Below, one piece after another: positions 6,177-11,977 of a stretch of 13,901 nt of DNA. The stretch comes from an uncultured Eubacteriales bacterium (lineage in GTDB: Bacteria; Bacillota_A; Clostridia; Oscillospirales; Oscillospiraceae). The position numbers were made by a program, and so were the translations under genes. The DNA is taken from assembly GCA_900319835.1 (NCBI GenBank), contig ONPY01000081.1:1-13901 (forward strand), written 5' to 3'. The notes beneath the pieces are model-generated. The model was not told the origin of the DNA and did not search any database. It worked only from the letters and a program-made list of their open reading frames with translations. Every line of letters starts with the position of its first letter. Positions within the stretch are counted from its first letter, which is position 1.

Positions 6177-6203
6177 CATTGTTTGAAAAAGACAAACACA
6201 ATG
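6177..6203 (+). promoter_or_regulatory. Second leader hairpin of the GNAT gene
   Basis: CATTG-TTTG (6177-6185) pairs with CAAA and CAATG (6193-6203) across a 2-nt bulge, enclosing AAAAAGA. The stem is weak, and its A-rich loop could alternatively pair with the upstream T7 tract. It is reported as part of the structured leader. Confidence 0.3.
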
Positions 6204-6220
6204 GAGATTGCGGCATAACC

Positions 6221-6290
6221 GGGAGGTTTGCCGACAATGTGCCAGACCTCCCGCCCACGGGCATTTGAAGTCAACAACATTCAGGAGGTT
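6221..6290 (+). promoter_or_regulatory. Anti-Shine-Dalgarno switch element before the GNAT gene
   Basis: GGGAGGTTTG (6221-6230) pairs over 10 bp (one G-U) with CAGACCTCCC (6243-6252). The same ACCTCC can instead pair with the gene's own ribosome binding site, GGAGGTT at 6284-6290, over 7 bp including one G-U. The two pairings exclude each other. The layout is that of a translational riboswitch or a protein-controlled leader. No known riboswitch consensus was recognised. Confidence 0.45.
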
Positions 6291-6295
6291 AAAGA

Positions 6296-6922
6296 ATGAA
6301 TACAAATGACATCATCATTCGTTTGGAAACAAAAGAGGACCAGAGAGCAGTCGAAAATCTCATCCGGGAAGCGTTCTGGAACGTCTACCGCCCGGGCTGT
6401 TATGAGCACTACGTGATGCATGTGCTGCGGAATGATCCGGCCTTTGTGAAGGAGCTGGATTTTGTACTGGAAAAGGACGGGCGGCTGATCGGGCAGAACA
6501 TGTTCATGCGCACCCGCATCGACGCCGATGACGGCAGGGCCGTCCCCGTATTGACCATGGGGCCCATCTGCATCACCCCGGAGTTCAAGCGCCACGGCTA
6601 CGGCAAGAGGCTGCTGGACGCCACGCTGGAGCGGGCAGCGGCCATGGGCTTCGGCGCGGTGCTGTTTGAGGGCAACATCGACTTTTACGGCAAGAGCGGC
6701 TTTACCTTTGCCAGGGACTTCTCCATCCGCTACCACGATCTGCCGGAGGGCGCGGACGACTCCTTCTTTCTCTGCAAAGAGCTGCTCCCCGGGTATCTCC
6801 GGGGCATCACCGGCGTGTACCAGACGCCGCAGGGCTACTATGTGGACGAGGCGGACGTGGAGGCATTTGACCGGACCTTTCCCCCTAAAGAGAAGCTGAG
6901 ACTGCCGGGGCAGGTTTTCTGA
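6296..6922 (+). CDS. GNAT-family N-acetyltransferase (COG3153/YhbS-like)
   Basis: 208 residues. The GNAT core is visible: an N-terminal strand-helix (DIIIRLETKEDQRAVENLIREAF), a strand 4 and acetyl-CoA loop VLTMGPICITPEFKRHGYGKRLL (85-107) with the R/Q-x-x-G-x-G/A-type pyrophosphate loop (KRHGYGK), and FEGNIDFYGKSGFTFAR (124-140), the YxxxGF segment typical of the YhbS-like branch. It transfers acetyl from acetyl-CoA to an unknown amine. The start is firm: AGGAGG 7 nt before the ATG. It is single-gene, with its own strong promoter and structured leader, closed by the 6939-6983 hairpin. Such control on a lone acetyltransferase suggests an inducible detoxification or resistance role; that part is inference. 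Confidence 0.92.
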   Translation: MNTNDIIIRLETKEDQRAVENLIREAFWNVYRPGCYEHYVMHVLRNDPAFVKELDFVLEKDGRLIGQNMFMRTRIDADDGRAVPVLTMGPICITPEFKRHGYGKRLLDATLERAAAMGFGAVLFEGNIDFYGKSGFTFARDFSIRYHDLPEGADDSFFLCKELLPGYLRGITGVYQTPQGYYVDEADVEAFDRTFPPKEKLRLPGQVF

Positions 6923-6938
6923 GCGAATCGGACAAAAC

Positions 6939-6983
6939 AGCAGAAGAGCCGGTGCACCCCTTGGGTGCACCGGCTCTTCTGCT
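6939..6983. terminator. Bidirectional terminator hairpin between the GNAT gene and msrA
   Basis: A perfect 21-bp stem (6939-6959 with 6963-6983) around a 3-nt CTT loop, lying between convergent genes. On the minus strand the stem is followed by GTTTTGTC, so it works best for msrA. On the plus strand only a weak TTCTGCTTG tail is present. Confidence 0.8.
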
Positions 6984-7026
6984 TGTCATGGAATCCCTCT
7001 GCGGCTTCTTTGCCTGCGCTGCAGGG

Positions 7027-7512
7027 CTATCCGAGGTGGAAAAAGCTGCTTGGGATATGGCAGTACCCGCCCGGGTTCTTGTCCAGGTACTTCTGATGGT
7101 ACTCCTCGGCCGGGAAGAAGTTGCACAGCGGCTGCAGCTCTACAGCAAGCTTTGCCCCCGCCTTTTTCTCCTCCGCCCGATAGACCGCCTCGATTTCCGG
7201 CAGCTGGTCCGGGGCGGTGTAATAGATGCCCGTGCGGTACTGAATGCCCCGGTCGCCGCCCTGTCTGTTGACGGAAAGCGGATCGATCACCATAAAGTAG
7301 TATTCCAGCAGCTTTGTCAGGGAAATCCGCGCCGGGTCATATTCGATCCGCACGGTTTCCGCATGCCCGCTGTTGCTGCAGACATCCTGATAACTGGGTG
7401 CCTGATCGGGGCCATTGGCATAGCCCACTTCTGTCTCTGTCACCCCGTCAAATTGGTCGATAAACTTTTGCATGCCCCAGAAGCATCCGCCTGCCAGATA
7501 GATGGTGTTCAC
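7027..7512 (-). CDS. msrA: Peptide-methionine (S)-S-oxide reductase
   Basis: 161 residues, full length for MsrA. It reduces the S epimer of methionine sulfoxide in proteins and free form, an oxidative-damage repair step in the cytosol. The catalytic motif GGCFWG is at residues 8-13 (Cys10). GYANGPDQAPSYQDVCSNSGHAETV (30-54), DPLSVNRQGGDRGIQYRTGIYY (about 77-98) and the C-terminal EEYHQKYLDKNPGGYCHI are all standard. Start: GTG 7512 with AGGAGGG 5-6 nt upstream; no ATG competes. The 167-bp region upstream, to the YdeI gene stop, shows no clear promoter or terminator, so msrA may be cotranscribed with the YdeI-family gene. No MsrB domain is fused. The identification is secure. Confidence 0.97.
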   Translation of the reverse strand: MNTIYLAGGCFWGMQKFIDQFDGVTETEVGYANGPDQAPSYQDVCSNSGHAETVRIEYDPARISLTKLLEYYFMVIDPLSVNRQGGDRGIQYRTGIYYTAPDQLPEIEAVYRAEEKKAGAKLAVELQPLCNFFPAEEYHQKYLDKNPGGYCHIPSSFFHLG

Positions 7513-7679
7513 GTTTCTCCCTCCTGTACGGTTTGTTCATTCCATAACAGCCCGCTTTGATTCTGTTTTTTGGGTTGCCGCCCCGTTCCCTTCAAAATGG
7601 GATTGACACAGCAGCCGTGCTTTGCGGTTTTGCCGCCGTACCGGGTGGCTGTGGCCGGTAAAGCAGAAATCTCCCTCTT

Positions 7680-8240
7680 TTAATTGTAATATTTCTCGAT
7701 CCCGCCGTAGCCCATGATCCTTGTGTTCCGGCGCGTCTTTTCGACAAAACAGTTCAGCCGCTTTTGAAACTCCTCCGGCCGCTTTCTCGCCGCCTCGATA
7801 TAGGCGATACGGATGCGCTTGTAGGGCTCGGAAAAGCACTGGTAGTTTGCCCACACGGTCTCGTCCTGCCGCAGAATGTCCAGAATATCTTCCGGAAAGA
7901 CAAAGGGCTTTTCAATGACGGGCAGGATGCTCTCCCGGATTTTCGGGTGGATCAGGCCCTGCGCGTCCAGCCAGATCAGCCGCTCGATGTTCGGCTGGGA
8001 ATAGGAACTTCCCTTCTTTCGGGGCGTAAAGCGCCGGATGCAGTGGGTATCGTCCAGGCGGCGGTTTGTGCTGTCGATCCAGCCGAAGCAGAGCGCCTCC
8101 TCCACAGCGTCGTTGTAGGACAGGCTCTCCTCCCCGGCCGCCCGGGTCGGAAAGACGAACCAGACCTCCTGCGCCGTTTCAAAGTGCTCCGTCAGGTACC
8201 GCCGCCACGCGGCGCGATCACTGGTAGAAAAGATCTCCAC
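7680..8240 (-). CDS. YdeI/OmpD-associated family protein
   Basis: 186 residues from GTG 8240. That codon has AAAGGA 8 nt upstream; a TTG two codons earlier (8246) lies too close to the ribosome binding site. The sequence follows the YdeI family: an N-terminal RAAWRRYLTEHFETAQEVWFVF, then SYNDAVEEALCFGWIDSTNRRLDD, the RRFTPRKKGSSYSQPNIERL core, and a helical C-terminus (EPYKRIRIAYIEAARKRPEEFQKRLNCFVEKTRRN) ending GGIEKYYN. Members are small cytoplasmic proteins of uncertain role, linked in some bacteria to peptide or stress resistance. A terminator hairpin of the preceding gene lies upstream, so its own promoter should sit in 8250-8340, but no convincing pair of boxes was found. Family call is firm; function is open. 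Confidence 0.9.
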   Translation of the reverse strand: MEIFSTSDRAAWRRYLTEHFETAQEVWFVFPTRAAGEESLSYNDAVEEALCFGWIDSTNRRLDDTHCIRRFTPRKKGSSYSQPNIERLIWLDAQGLIHPKIRESILPVIEKPFVFPEDILDILRQDETVWANYQCFSEPYKRIRIAYIEAARKRPEEFQKRLNCFVEKTRRNTRIMGYGGIEKYYN

Positions 8241-8293
8241 GCTCAATTTCCTTTCCCGCTATCTCTGATCCGTCCACAGTTCAAGCTCATGAC

Positions 8294-8311
8294 AGGATAT
8301 GCCCGTATCCT
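8294..8311. promoter_or_regulatory. Inverted repeat AGGATA-N6-TATCCT upstream of the YdeI-family gene
   Basis: Perfect 6-bp arms around TGCCCG, centred about 62 bp before the GTG start, in the only region that can hold this gene's promoter. It could be an operator, but no regulator is known and short repeats arise by chance. Confidence 0.25.
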
Positions 8312-8342
8312 CCCGAAAAAAGGACCTTGCATGTCGCATATG

Positions 8343-8385
8343 GGAAAAGAGCGAGCAGACGCCTGGGTCCGTTCGCTCTTTTTCC
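8343..8385 (-). terminator. Intrinsic terminator of the lipoprotein gene
   Basis: GGAAAAGAGCGA and TCGCTCTTTTTCC form the arms, extended inward by GCAGAC/GTCCGT pairs to a GCCTGG loop. On the minus strand the stem ends in CGCTCTTTTCCC, 9 nt after the TAA of the lipoprotein gene at 8394. Confidence 0.75.
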
Positions 8386-8393
8386 GGTGTTCT

Positions 8394-8816
8394 TTACGCG
8401 GGCTGGACTTCGATCTCGACCGTGCCGCTTGCCTTCTCAAGGCAGGTTGCCCGCAGCAGATAGCTCCCCGCGGGCACCGTGCCGGACACCCCATCGGTGC
8501 CGGTGAGCTCTGCGGTCAGCGTCGCTTCCCCGTTCATTTCGGGCAGCTGGTCGATGCTCTGTTCGGCCGGGGTGCCGACGAGTTCCACCCGGATGGAGCC
8601 CTTTTTGAGATTTGAGGTCACGACGATCTGTTCGCCGTCCTCGACCTCCAGAGAGCCCACCATAAAGAAATCCTTCTTGTCGGCATTGTCCGCTGCGATC
8701 GTCATCCGCTTTGCCGTGTTTTCGGCCATTCCAAATTCGGATTTACCGCATGCCGTGAGCAGCAGCGCCGCCAGCAACAGCGCGATGATTCCTGTCAATG
8801 TTTTGATTCTTTTCAA
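8394..8816 (-). CDS. Small putative lipoprotein
   Basis: 141 residues from a TTG at 8816, with AGGA 5 nt upstream. A start at the far upstream ATG (8936) would overlap the Ig-like gene and put 40 unrelated residues before the signal peptide. The N-terminus KRIKTLTGIIALLLAALLLTAC is a lipoprotein signal with lipobox LTAC (Cys23). The mature 118 residues are beta-rich (FMVGSLEVEDGEQIVVTSNLKKGSIRVELVG, and a C-terminal GSYLLRATCLEKASGTVEIEVQP), like small beta-sandwich surface proteins. No catalytic motif is visible. It would be anchored outside the membrane. It follows the Ig-like stalk protein by 70 nt, probably on one transcript, and is closed by a terminator. The family is not recognised. 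Confidence 0.85.
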   Translation of the reverse strand: MKRIKTLTGIIALLLAALLLTACGKSEFGMAENTAKRMTIAADNADKKDFFMVGSLEVEDGEQIVVTSNLKKGSIRVELVGTPAEQSIDQLPEMNGEATLTAELTGTDGVSGTVPAGSYLLRATCLEKASGTVEIEVQPA

Positions 8817-8842
8817 GTTTGTCCTTTTCCTGTTTTCAGTGT

Positions 8843-8884
8843 CCCGGTTTTCCGGGCTGCTTGTTTCTATACCGGGTATCCCGG
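8843..8884 (-). other. Two GC hairpins between the Ig-like and lipoprotein genes
   Basis: CCGGG-TAT-CCCGG (8872-8884) and CCCGG-TTTT-CCGGG (8843-8856) fill the 70-nt gap between the two genes. Neither is followed by a T tract on the minus strand, so they are more likely RNA-processing or stability elements than terminators. Confidence 0.35.
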
Positions 8885-8886
8885 GT

Positions 8887-9483
8887 TTATTGTCCCTGAA
8901 TGGAGATGGTCGCGGTCTTCGTATCCGTGGAGCCATACTCGTTGGTGAAGCGGCAGTACACCTTCCAGCCGTGGAGCGACGCGGGGATGTTCATCAGCGT
9001 GATATCCTTGGACCCGCCGCCGGTAATGATCAGCTGGGGGTAAGCTTCTTTCATCTCCAGATAGTTGAGATCCTGGGTCCCGTCCGGGCTCACGAAGTGC
9101 CACTCCGCCCACTTGGCGTTTTCAAATCTGGTGACAAACTGGCACGAGCCGTTTGCTTTCACCGTCTCACTGCCCGGATCCTTGGTGACCCGCGGGTAAT
9201 TGGCCGGCACGGGCGTGGGTTCCGGGGTCGGCTCCGGCGTAGGTTCGGGCGTGGGCTCCGGGGTCGGTTCGGGTGTGGGCTCAGGCGTGGGCTCCGGCGT
9301 GGGCTCCGGGGTCGGCTCAGGTGTGGACTCTGGCACGGGCTCCGGCGTGGGTTCCGCCGCCACGGGCGCCGGTGTGGGAGCGGAAGCTGAATCCGTTCCC
9401 GGCGCCAGCAGTCTGAGAAAAACGATGCCGGCCAGCAGTGCCAGCAGCACCACAAGGACAATGAGCAGCAATCTCTTTTTCAT
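8887..9483 (-). CDS. Membrane-anchored protein with TPEP-repeat stalk and Ig-like domain
   Basis: 198 residues. A signal anchor at residues 4-25 (basic MKKR, then Leu/Val/Ile-rich, no lipobox) is followed by an Ala/Pro linker. Next comes a stalk of nine TPEP repeats and a TPVP (54-93), then an Ig-like domain (about 95-198). Cys114 ([20 protein letters not shown]) and Cys177 ([14 protein letters not shown]) are placed like the disulfide of an Ig fold, and the end [10 protein letters not shown] is a typical last strand. Pro-Thr-Pro-Glu stalks span the cell wall in Gram-positive surface proteins, so the Ig domain is probably displayed outside. Start: ATG 9483 with AAGGGAG 8 nt upstream. Two candidate promoters lie at 9557-9599, and the lipoprotein gene follows. 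Ligand unknown. Confidence 0.85.
   Translation of the reverse strand: MKKRLLLIVLVVLLALLAGIVFLRLLAPGTDSASAPTPAPVAAEPTPEPVPESTPEPTPEPTPEPTPEPTPEPTPEPTPEPTPEPTPEPTPVPANYPRVTKDPGSETVKANGSCQFVTRFENAKWAEWHFVSPDGTQDLNYLEMKEAYPQLIITGGGSKDITLMNIPASLHGWKVYCRFTNEYGSTDTKTATISIQGQ
9205..9324 (-). repeat. 12-bp tandem repeat encoding TPEP
   Basis: Ten imperfect 12-bp units encode nine TPEP and one TPVP. Codon choice alternates among synonymous third bases, so the array is conserved in protein more than in DNA. Copy-number change would lengthen or shorten the stalk in frame. Confidence 0.85.
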
Positions 9484-9556
9484 CTAAAATGCTCCCTTTC
9501 TGTCTGTCTCCCCTGCACCCTTGCCCAGGACCACGGGGAGTCCTTCGGTTGCTCTT

Positions 9557-9585
9557 ATTGTACCAGCATGATCTGCATTTGTCGA
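9557..9585 (-). promoter_or_regulatory. Promoter of the Ig-like/lipoprotein genes
   Basis: On the minus strand TCGACA (9585-9580), a 17-bp spacer and TACAAT (9562-9557), with the extended element TGG just before the -10. Transcription would start near 9550, giving a leader of about 67 nt. Confidence 0.65.
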
Positions 9586-9590
9586 GAAGG

Positions 9591-9621
9591 ATTATACCAC
9601 GCATCCCGGTCTTTCGAAAGA
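9591..9621 (-). promoter_or_regulatory. Second extended -10 box and palindrome TCTTTCGAAAGA
   Basis: TGGTATAAT on the minus strand is a perfect extended -10 (box 9596-9591). A 12-bp perfect palindrome TCTTTCGAAAGA (9610-9621) covers its -35 position, where no -35 match is seen. The palindrome may be an operator for a tandem promoter of the Ig-like gene. Confidence 0.4.
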
Positions 9622-9662
9622 TAGATTGTCCCGGGTTTTTCTTTTCATACTCTGTTTCCGTG

Positions 9663-9704
9663 AAAAAGCAGCAGCCCGAAGCGGGATAGCTCCTCACCTC
9701 GGGC
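9663..9704 (-). terminator. Terminator of the 60-residue membrane protein gene
   Basis: On the minus strand GCCCGAGGTG (9704-9695) pairs with CGCTTCGGGC (9683-9674) with two G-U pairs. The stem is followed by TGCTGC and a T5 run (9667-9663). The T run is 6 nt from the stem, so termination may be partial. Confidence 0.5.
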
Positions 9705-9729
9705 CGGCTATTTGTTATTTCGATTTTTT

Positions 9730-9912
9730 TCAAAGAAGGCCGGGCTTACCTCCCCGCTCCGCTCCCCAGCACGCGAGCACGGCTACAGTCGGGATGGCCA
9801 GATTGAGAAAGAAATTGTATATAAAAGGCCTGCCGATGGCGTAGGTTCCAAGGAAAAGAAAAGCGTTTACGGCAAAAATCGACAGGACGATCTGGAGCAG
9901 CAGCTTTTTCAT
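9730..9912 (-). CDS. Small two-helix membrane protein
   Basis: 60 residues from ATG 9912, with AGGAGG 7 nt upstream. The frame stays open to 10011, but the longer form has no ribosome binding site. Two hydrophobic segments, LLLQIVLSIFAVNAFLFLGTYA (about 4-25) and IYNFFLNLAIPTVAVLACW (about 34-52), are joined by a short IGRPF loop, and the tail is GAERGGKPGLL. The basic MKK start suggests both ends lie in the cytoplasm. No family is recognised. Many Firmicutes carry small two-helix proteins of this type, for example as phage- or stress-linked proteins, but nothing here fixes a role. It lies 104 nt downstream of the flavodoxin remnant and is followed by a terminator. Confidence 0.75.
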   Translation of the reverse strand: MKKLLLQIVLSIFAVNAFLFLGTYAIGRPFIYNFFLNLAIPTVAVLACWGAERGGKPGLL

Positions 9913-10016
9913 TTGATTTCCTCCTGTATCCTGAATTATGCTTGGTTTCCTTTTGTGGCTACAGCATAGCATGGGAACCATCACAGCACTGTCACATACC
10001 CAAAATTTCACATCTT

Positions 10017-10130
10017 TCAGCTTGCTCGCGTTGCCAGCTGCACCAGCTTTGCGCCAGGCTGCGCGGCTTTCAAAAGCTGCGCCGTGTTCCAGTTTTTGCG
10101 GGGACTTGCGTTGAGAATGATCGCTTTCAT
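10017..10130 (-). pseudogene. Truncated flavodoxin/NADPH-dependent FMN reductase remnant
   Basis: A 37-codon frame with ATG 10130 and AAGGGA 8 nt upstream. It begins MKAIILNASPRKNWNTAQLL, the N-terminal strand and phosphate-binding loop of flavodoxin-family NAD(P)H-dependent reductases, which are normally about 180-230 residues. After KAAQ the sequence loses family resemblance and stops at TGA 10017. The rest of the gene is absent; the following DNA leads into the upstream region of the 60-residue protein. It is best read as the 5' remnant left by a deletion. The start signals appear intact, so a short peptide could still be made. Confidence 0.65.
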
Positions 10131-10166
10131 CGGGTTCTTCCCTTCTCTATTGTTTTAAGTCTGATT

Positions 10167-10718
10167 TCATTTTGTCACAAAACCGGGCGGATTTCCAGCA
10201 GAAGAATTCCTTTCCCGCTTCATAGCAGCCGTTTCATACCGGCAAGGCGCACAGCGGTCTCCACCCCCGGCCTGCCAGACCGCTCCGTCCAACAGCATTT
10301 TCACATGCGGAATGCCGTCGAGCAGGAATTCTTCCGAGATGGGCCGAAAGCCCTGCTTTTCATACAGCCCCTTGGTGTAGACCTGGGCTTCCAGATAAAT
10401 GCTGTCCGCCCGGAAGCACTCTTTTGCCGCGCGGATGCCCTCTGAGAGAATCCGGCTCCCCAGCCCGCAGCGTCGCTGTACTGCGATCACACGGCCGATG
10501 GAGACCTGTTCGCTCTCCGCGCCCCTGTCCAGTACGCGCAGATATGCCTGGATCCCATCCGCGTCCTCCAGCCATACGTGAACGGCATTCCGGTCAAGGC
10601 CGTCCAATTCCATATAGGGGCAATTCTGCTCCACGACAAAGACGGCAACTCTCAGCTTCAGGATCCGGTAGAGTTCATCTGTTGTCAGTTCAGCGAACGT
10701 TTTTCTGTAAAGCCGCAT
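10167..10718 (-). CDS. elaA: ElaA-family GNAT N-acetyltransferase with extended C-terminus
   Basis: 183 residues from ATG 10718 (GAGGG 6 nt upstream); family members are about 150. The ElaA hallmark VFVVEQNCPYMELDGLDRNAVHV is at residues 26-48, followed by IQAYLRVL and IGRVIAVQRRCGLGSRILSEGI (75-95), which contains the acetyl-CoA loop RRCGLG. EAQVYTKGLYEKQGFRPISEEFLLDGIPHVKM (110-141) is the normal end of the fold. The last 38 residues (from about 146; GGGDRCAPCRYETAAMKRERN) have no family counterpart and look like read-through of former non-coding DNA. The substrate is unknown. The upstream 2Fe-2S reductase frame overlaps this gene by 29 nt, and the gene has its own promoter at 10775-10804. 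Confidence 0.88.
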   Translation of the reverse strand: MRLYRKTFAELTTDELYRILKLRVAVFVVEQNCPYMELDGLDRNAVHVWLEDADGIQAYLRVLDRGAESEQVSIGRVIAVQRRCGLGSRILSEGIRAAKECFRADSIYLEAQVYTKGLYEKQGFRPISEEFLLDGIPHVKMLLDGAVWQAGGGDRCAPCRYETAAMKRERNSSAGNPPGFVTK

Positions 10719-11976
10719 CGTTTTCCCTCGCTTCCAGCATTGCTTTCTCCCGAAAAGGCGGCCTGCTATCGGGGATTGTATCACAACACCCCGGGCTTGA
10801 ACAAGCCCGGGGTGTTGTGCAGCCGAACTTGATGTCACCCAGCCTGCGCCCATCGGCCTCAGCAGGGATGTAGACCTTGCCCTTCACCAGGCGGGAATGG
10901 CACCAACCGCACTCGCCGCTGCGGCAGTGGGCCGGGGCCTTGATGCCCGCGCGCTCCATGGCCCAGAGAAGGCTCTCCTCCGCCTTGCAGGGGATGACGG
11001 TCTTCTCGCCGCGGATGTCCACGGTGAGGGTGTAGGTTTTGCCGATCTGGTCCTTGGGGTAATCCGCGTTGTTCACCGCGCCCATGTAGTCGCCGCTCAT
11101 CTCCATGCGGTAGCGCCGCTTGGGCAAGCCCAGCTTTTTGCACTGCTCCTCGCCGAAGACATACATGGCCTTCGGGCCGCACATGAGGACGGAGTAGTCG
11201 CCCTCTGGCGCGTACTTCAAAATCAGCTCCGCGGTGATGAAGCCGTGCTCGTAGCCCTCCTTCTCCTCTTCGGAGAGGACGTGGACGACCTTGACCTTGC
11301 CCTCGCTCTTTTCGGCCAGAGCCTCGATCTCGCCCTTGAGCAGGATGCCATCCGCGGTCCGGGAGCCGTAGAGAATGGTAAGATTGAAGTCCTCGATCCC
11401 GTCGACGATGGCGGCGGCCATGGAGTAAAACGGCGTGATGCCGGAACCGCCCGCGATGGCAATGACCTGCTTTGCGTCCCGCAGATCCTGGTAGTAGAAG
11501 TCGCCGAGTGGACCGGAGATCTCCACCGCGTCGCCCTCCTTCCAGTTCTCCAGGATCCAGGCGGAGGCGTAAGCGGGGTTGGTGCGCTTGATGGTGAGGG
11601 TGTAGCTGCTGTCCGCGCCCAGGGCGTCCTTCGGGTTGGAGCGGATGGTGTAGGGCTTGCGCACCGGGGCGCCGTCGATGTTCAGCGCCACGGACACATA
11701 CTGGCTGGCCCGGAAGTAGGCCAGCTTCTTTGTGCCCTTCTCCGTGTCCGGCACCAGCGTGAAGCTCTTGGCGTCACCGTGGTTCGCGACCTTTTGAATG
11801 ATGCAGTGCTGCGCCGCCGGGTGCAGGCTCTTTGCCAGGATGTTGGCGTTGTAGATGGACTTGGGCGGCGTGGTGGGCGCGGCCTCGATAACCGCGTTGC
11901 GGGTCTTGACCTCACCCAGGAATGGGAACGGTGTCAGACCCTTCAGGGCTTTTTTATCGTAAAAGAATTTCGCCAT
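10690..11976 (-). CDS. FAD/NAD(P)-binding ferredoxin reductase with C-terminal 2Fe-2S domain (altered C-terminus)
   Basis: 428 residues. An FNR-type FAD domain (about 50-165) carries RKPYTIRS (106-113). The NAD(P) domain carries IAIAGGSGITPFYS (172-185) and MCGPKAMY (265-272). A plant-type ferredoxin domain (about 314 onward) has Cys351-x4-Cys356-x2-Cys359. Such proteins pass electrons from NAD(P)H through FAD to 2Fe-2S and on to a partner oxygenase or reductase. Family members continue after KFG with YIHPC, holding the fourth Cys ligand, and about 15 more residues. Here KFG385 is followed by residues encoded by a perfect hairpin (10782-10819), and then read-through to a stop inside elaA. Cys386 or Cys391 might substitute as ligand. 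The gene starts 1 nt after the oxidoreductase stop, with AGGAGG 9 nt before the ATG, so it is tightly coupled. Confidence 0.88.
   Translation of the reverse strand: MAKFFYDKKALKGLTPFPFLGEVKTRNAVIEAAPTTPPKSIYNANILAKSLHPAAQHCIIQKVANHGDAKSFTLVPDTEKGTKKLAYFRASQYVSVALNIDGAPVRKPYTIRSNPKDALGADSSYTLTIKRTNPAYASAWILENWKEGDAVEISGPLGDFYYQDLRDAKQVIAIAGGSGITPFYSMAAAIVDGIEDFNLTILYGSRTADGILLKGEIEALAEKSEGKVKVVHVLSEEEKEGYEHGFITAELILKYAPEGDYSVLMCGPKAMYVFGEEQCKKLGLPKRRYRMEMSGDYMGAVNNADYPKDQIGKTYTLTVDIRGEKTVIPCKAEESLLWAMERAGIKAPAHCRSGECGWCHSRLVKGKVYIPAEADGRRLGDIKFGCTTPRACSSPGCCDTIPDSRPPFREKAMLEARENDAALQKNVR
10775..10804 (-). promoter_or_regulatory. Promoter of elaA within the hairpin
   Basis: On the minus strand TTGTTC (10804-10799), an 18-bp spacer and TACAAT (10780-10775), with TGA before the -10 forming an extended -10. 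The -35 lies in the loop and top of the 10782-10819 palindrome. The leader to the ATG at 10718 is about 50 nt. Confidence 0.5.
10782..10819. terminator. Perfect 18-bp hairpin at the 3' end of the redox operon
   Basis: CACAACACCCCGGGCTTG (10782-10799), two A residues, then the exact complement (10802-10819). It stands where the HypA/oxidoreductase/reductase transcript should end, and resembles the window's other long perfect terminators. It has no T tract on either strand and lies inside the open reading frame, so termination efficiency is uncertain. Confidence 0.5.
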
Positions 11977-11977
11977 C

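Noticed and set aside
6112..6268. Possible leader peptide MKAANHDNWAVRLNYKYF in the GNAT leader
   Set aside because: Its ATG lies within the predicted -10 box, upstream of the expected transcription start, and has no Shine-Dalgarno sequence.
7537..7854. 105-codon minus-strand frame across the msrA/YdeI-gene gap
   Set aside because: Most of it overlaps the YdeI-family gene in another frame. The gap part has no ribosome binding site or recognisable motif.
9205..9324. Possible CRISPR-like repeat array
   Set aside because: Units are 12 bp, contiguous, without spacers, and encode TPEP in frame, so this is a protein repeat.
8479..9390. Plus-strand frame ending in a Gly/Arg-rich repeat region
   Set aside because: The repeat is the complement of the TPEP stalk codons, and the frame crosses the lipoprotein and Ig-like genes.
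10170..10182. Palindrome TTTTGTCACAAAA as an operator
   Set aside because: It overlaps the last codons and stop of elaA, with no promoter nearby. An AT-rich palindrome of this size can arise by chance.
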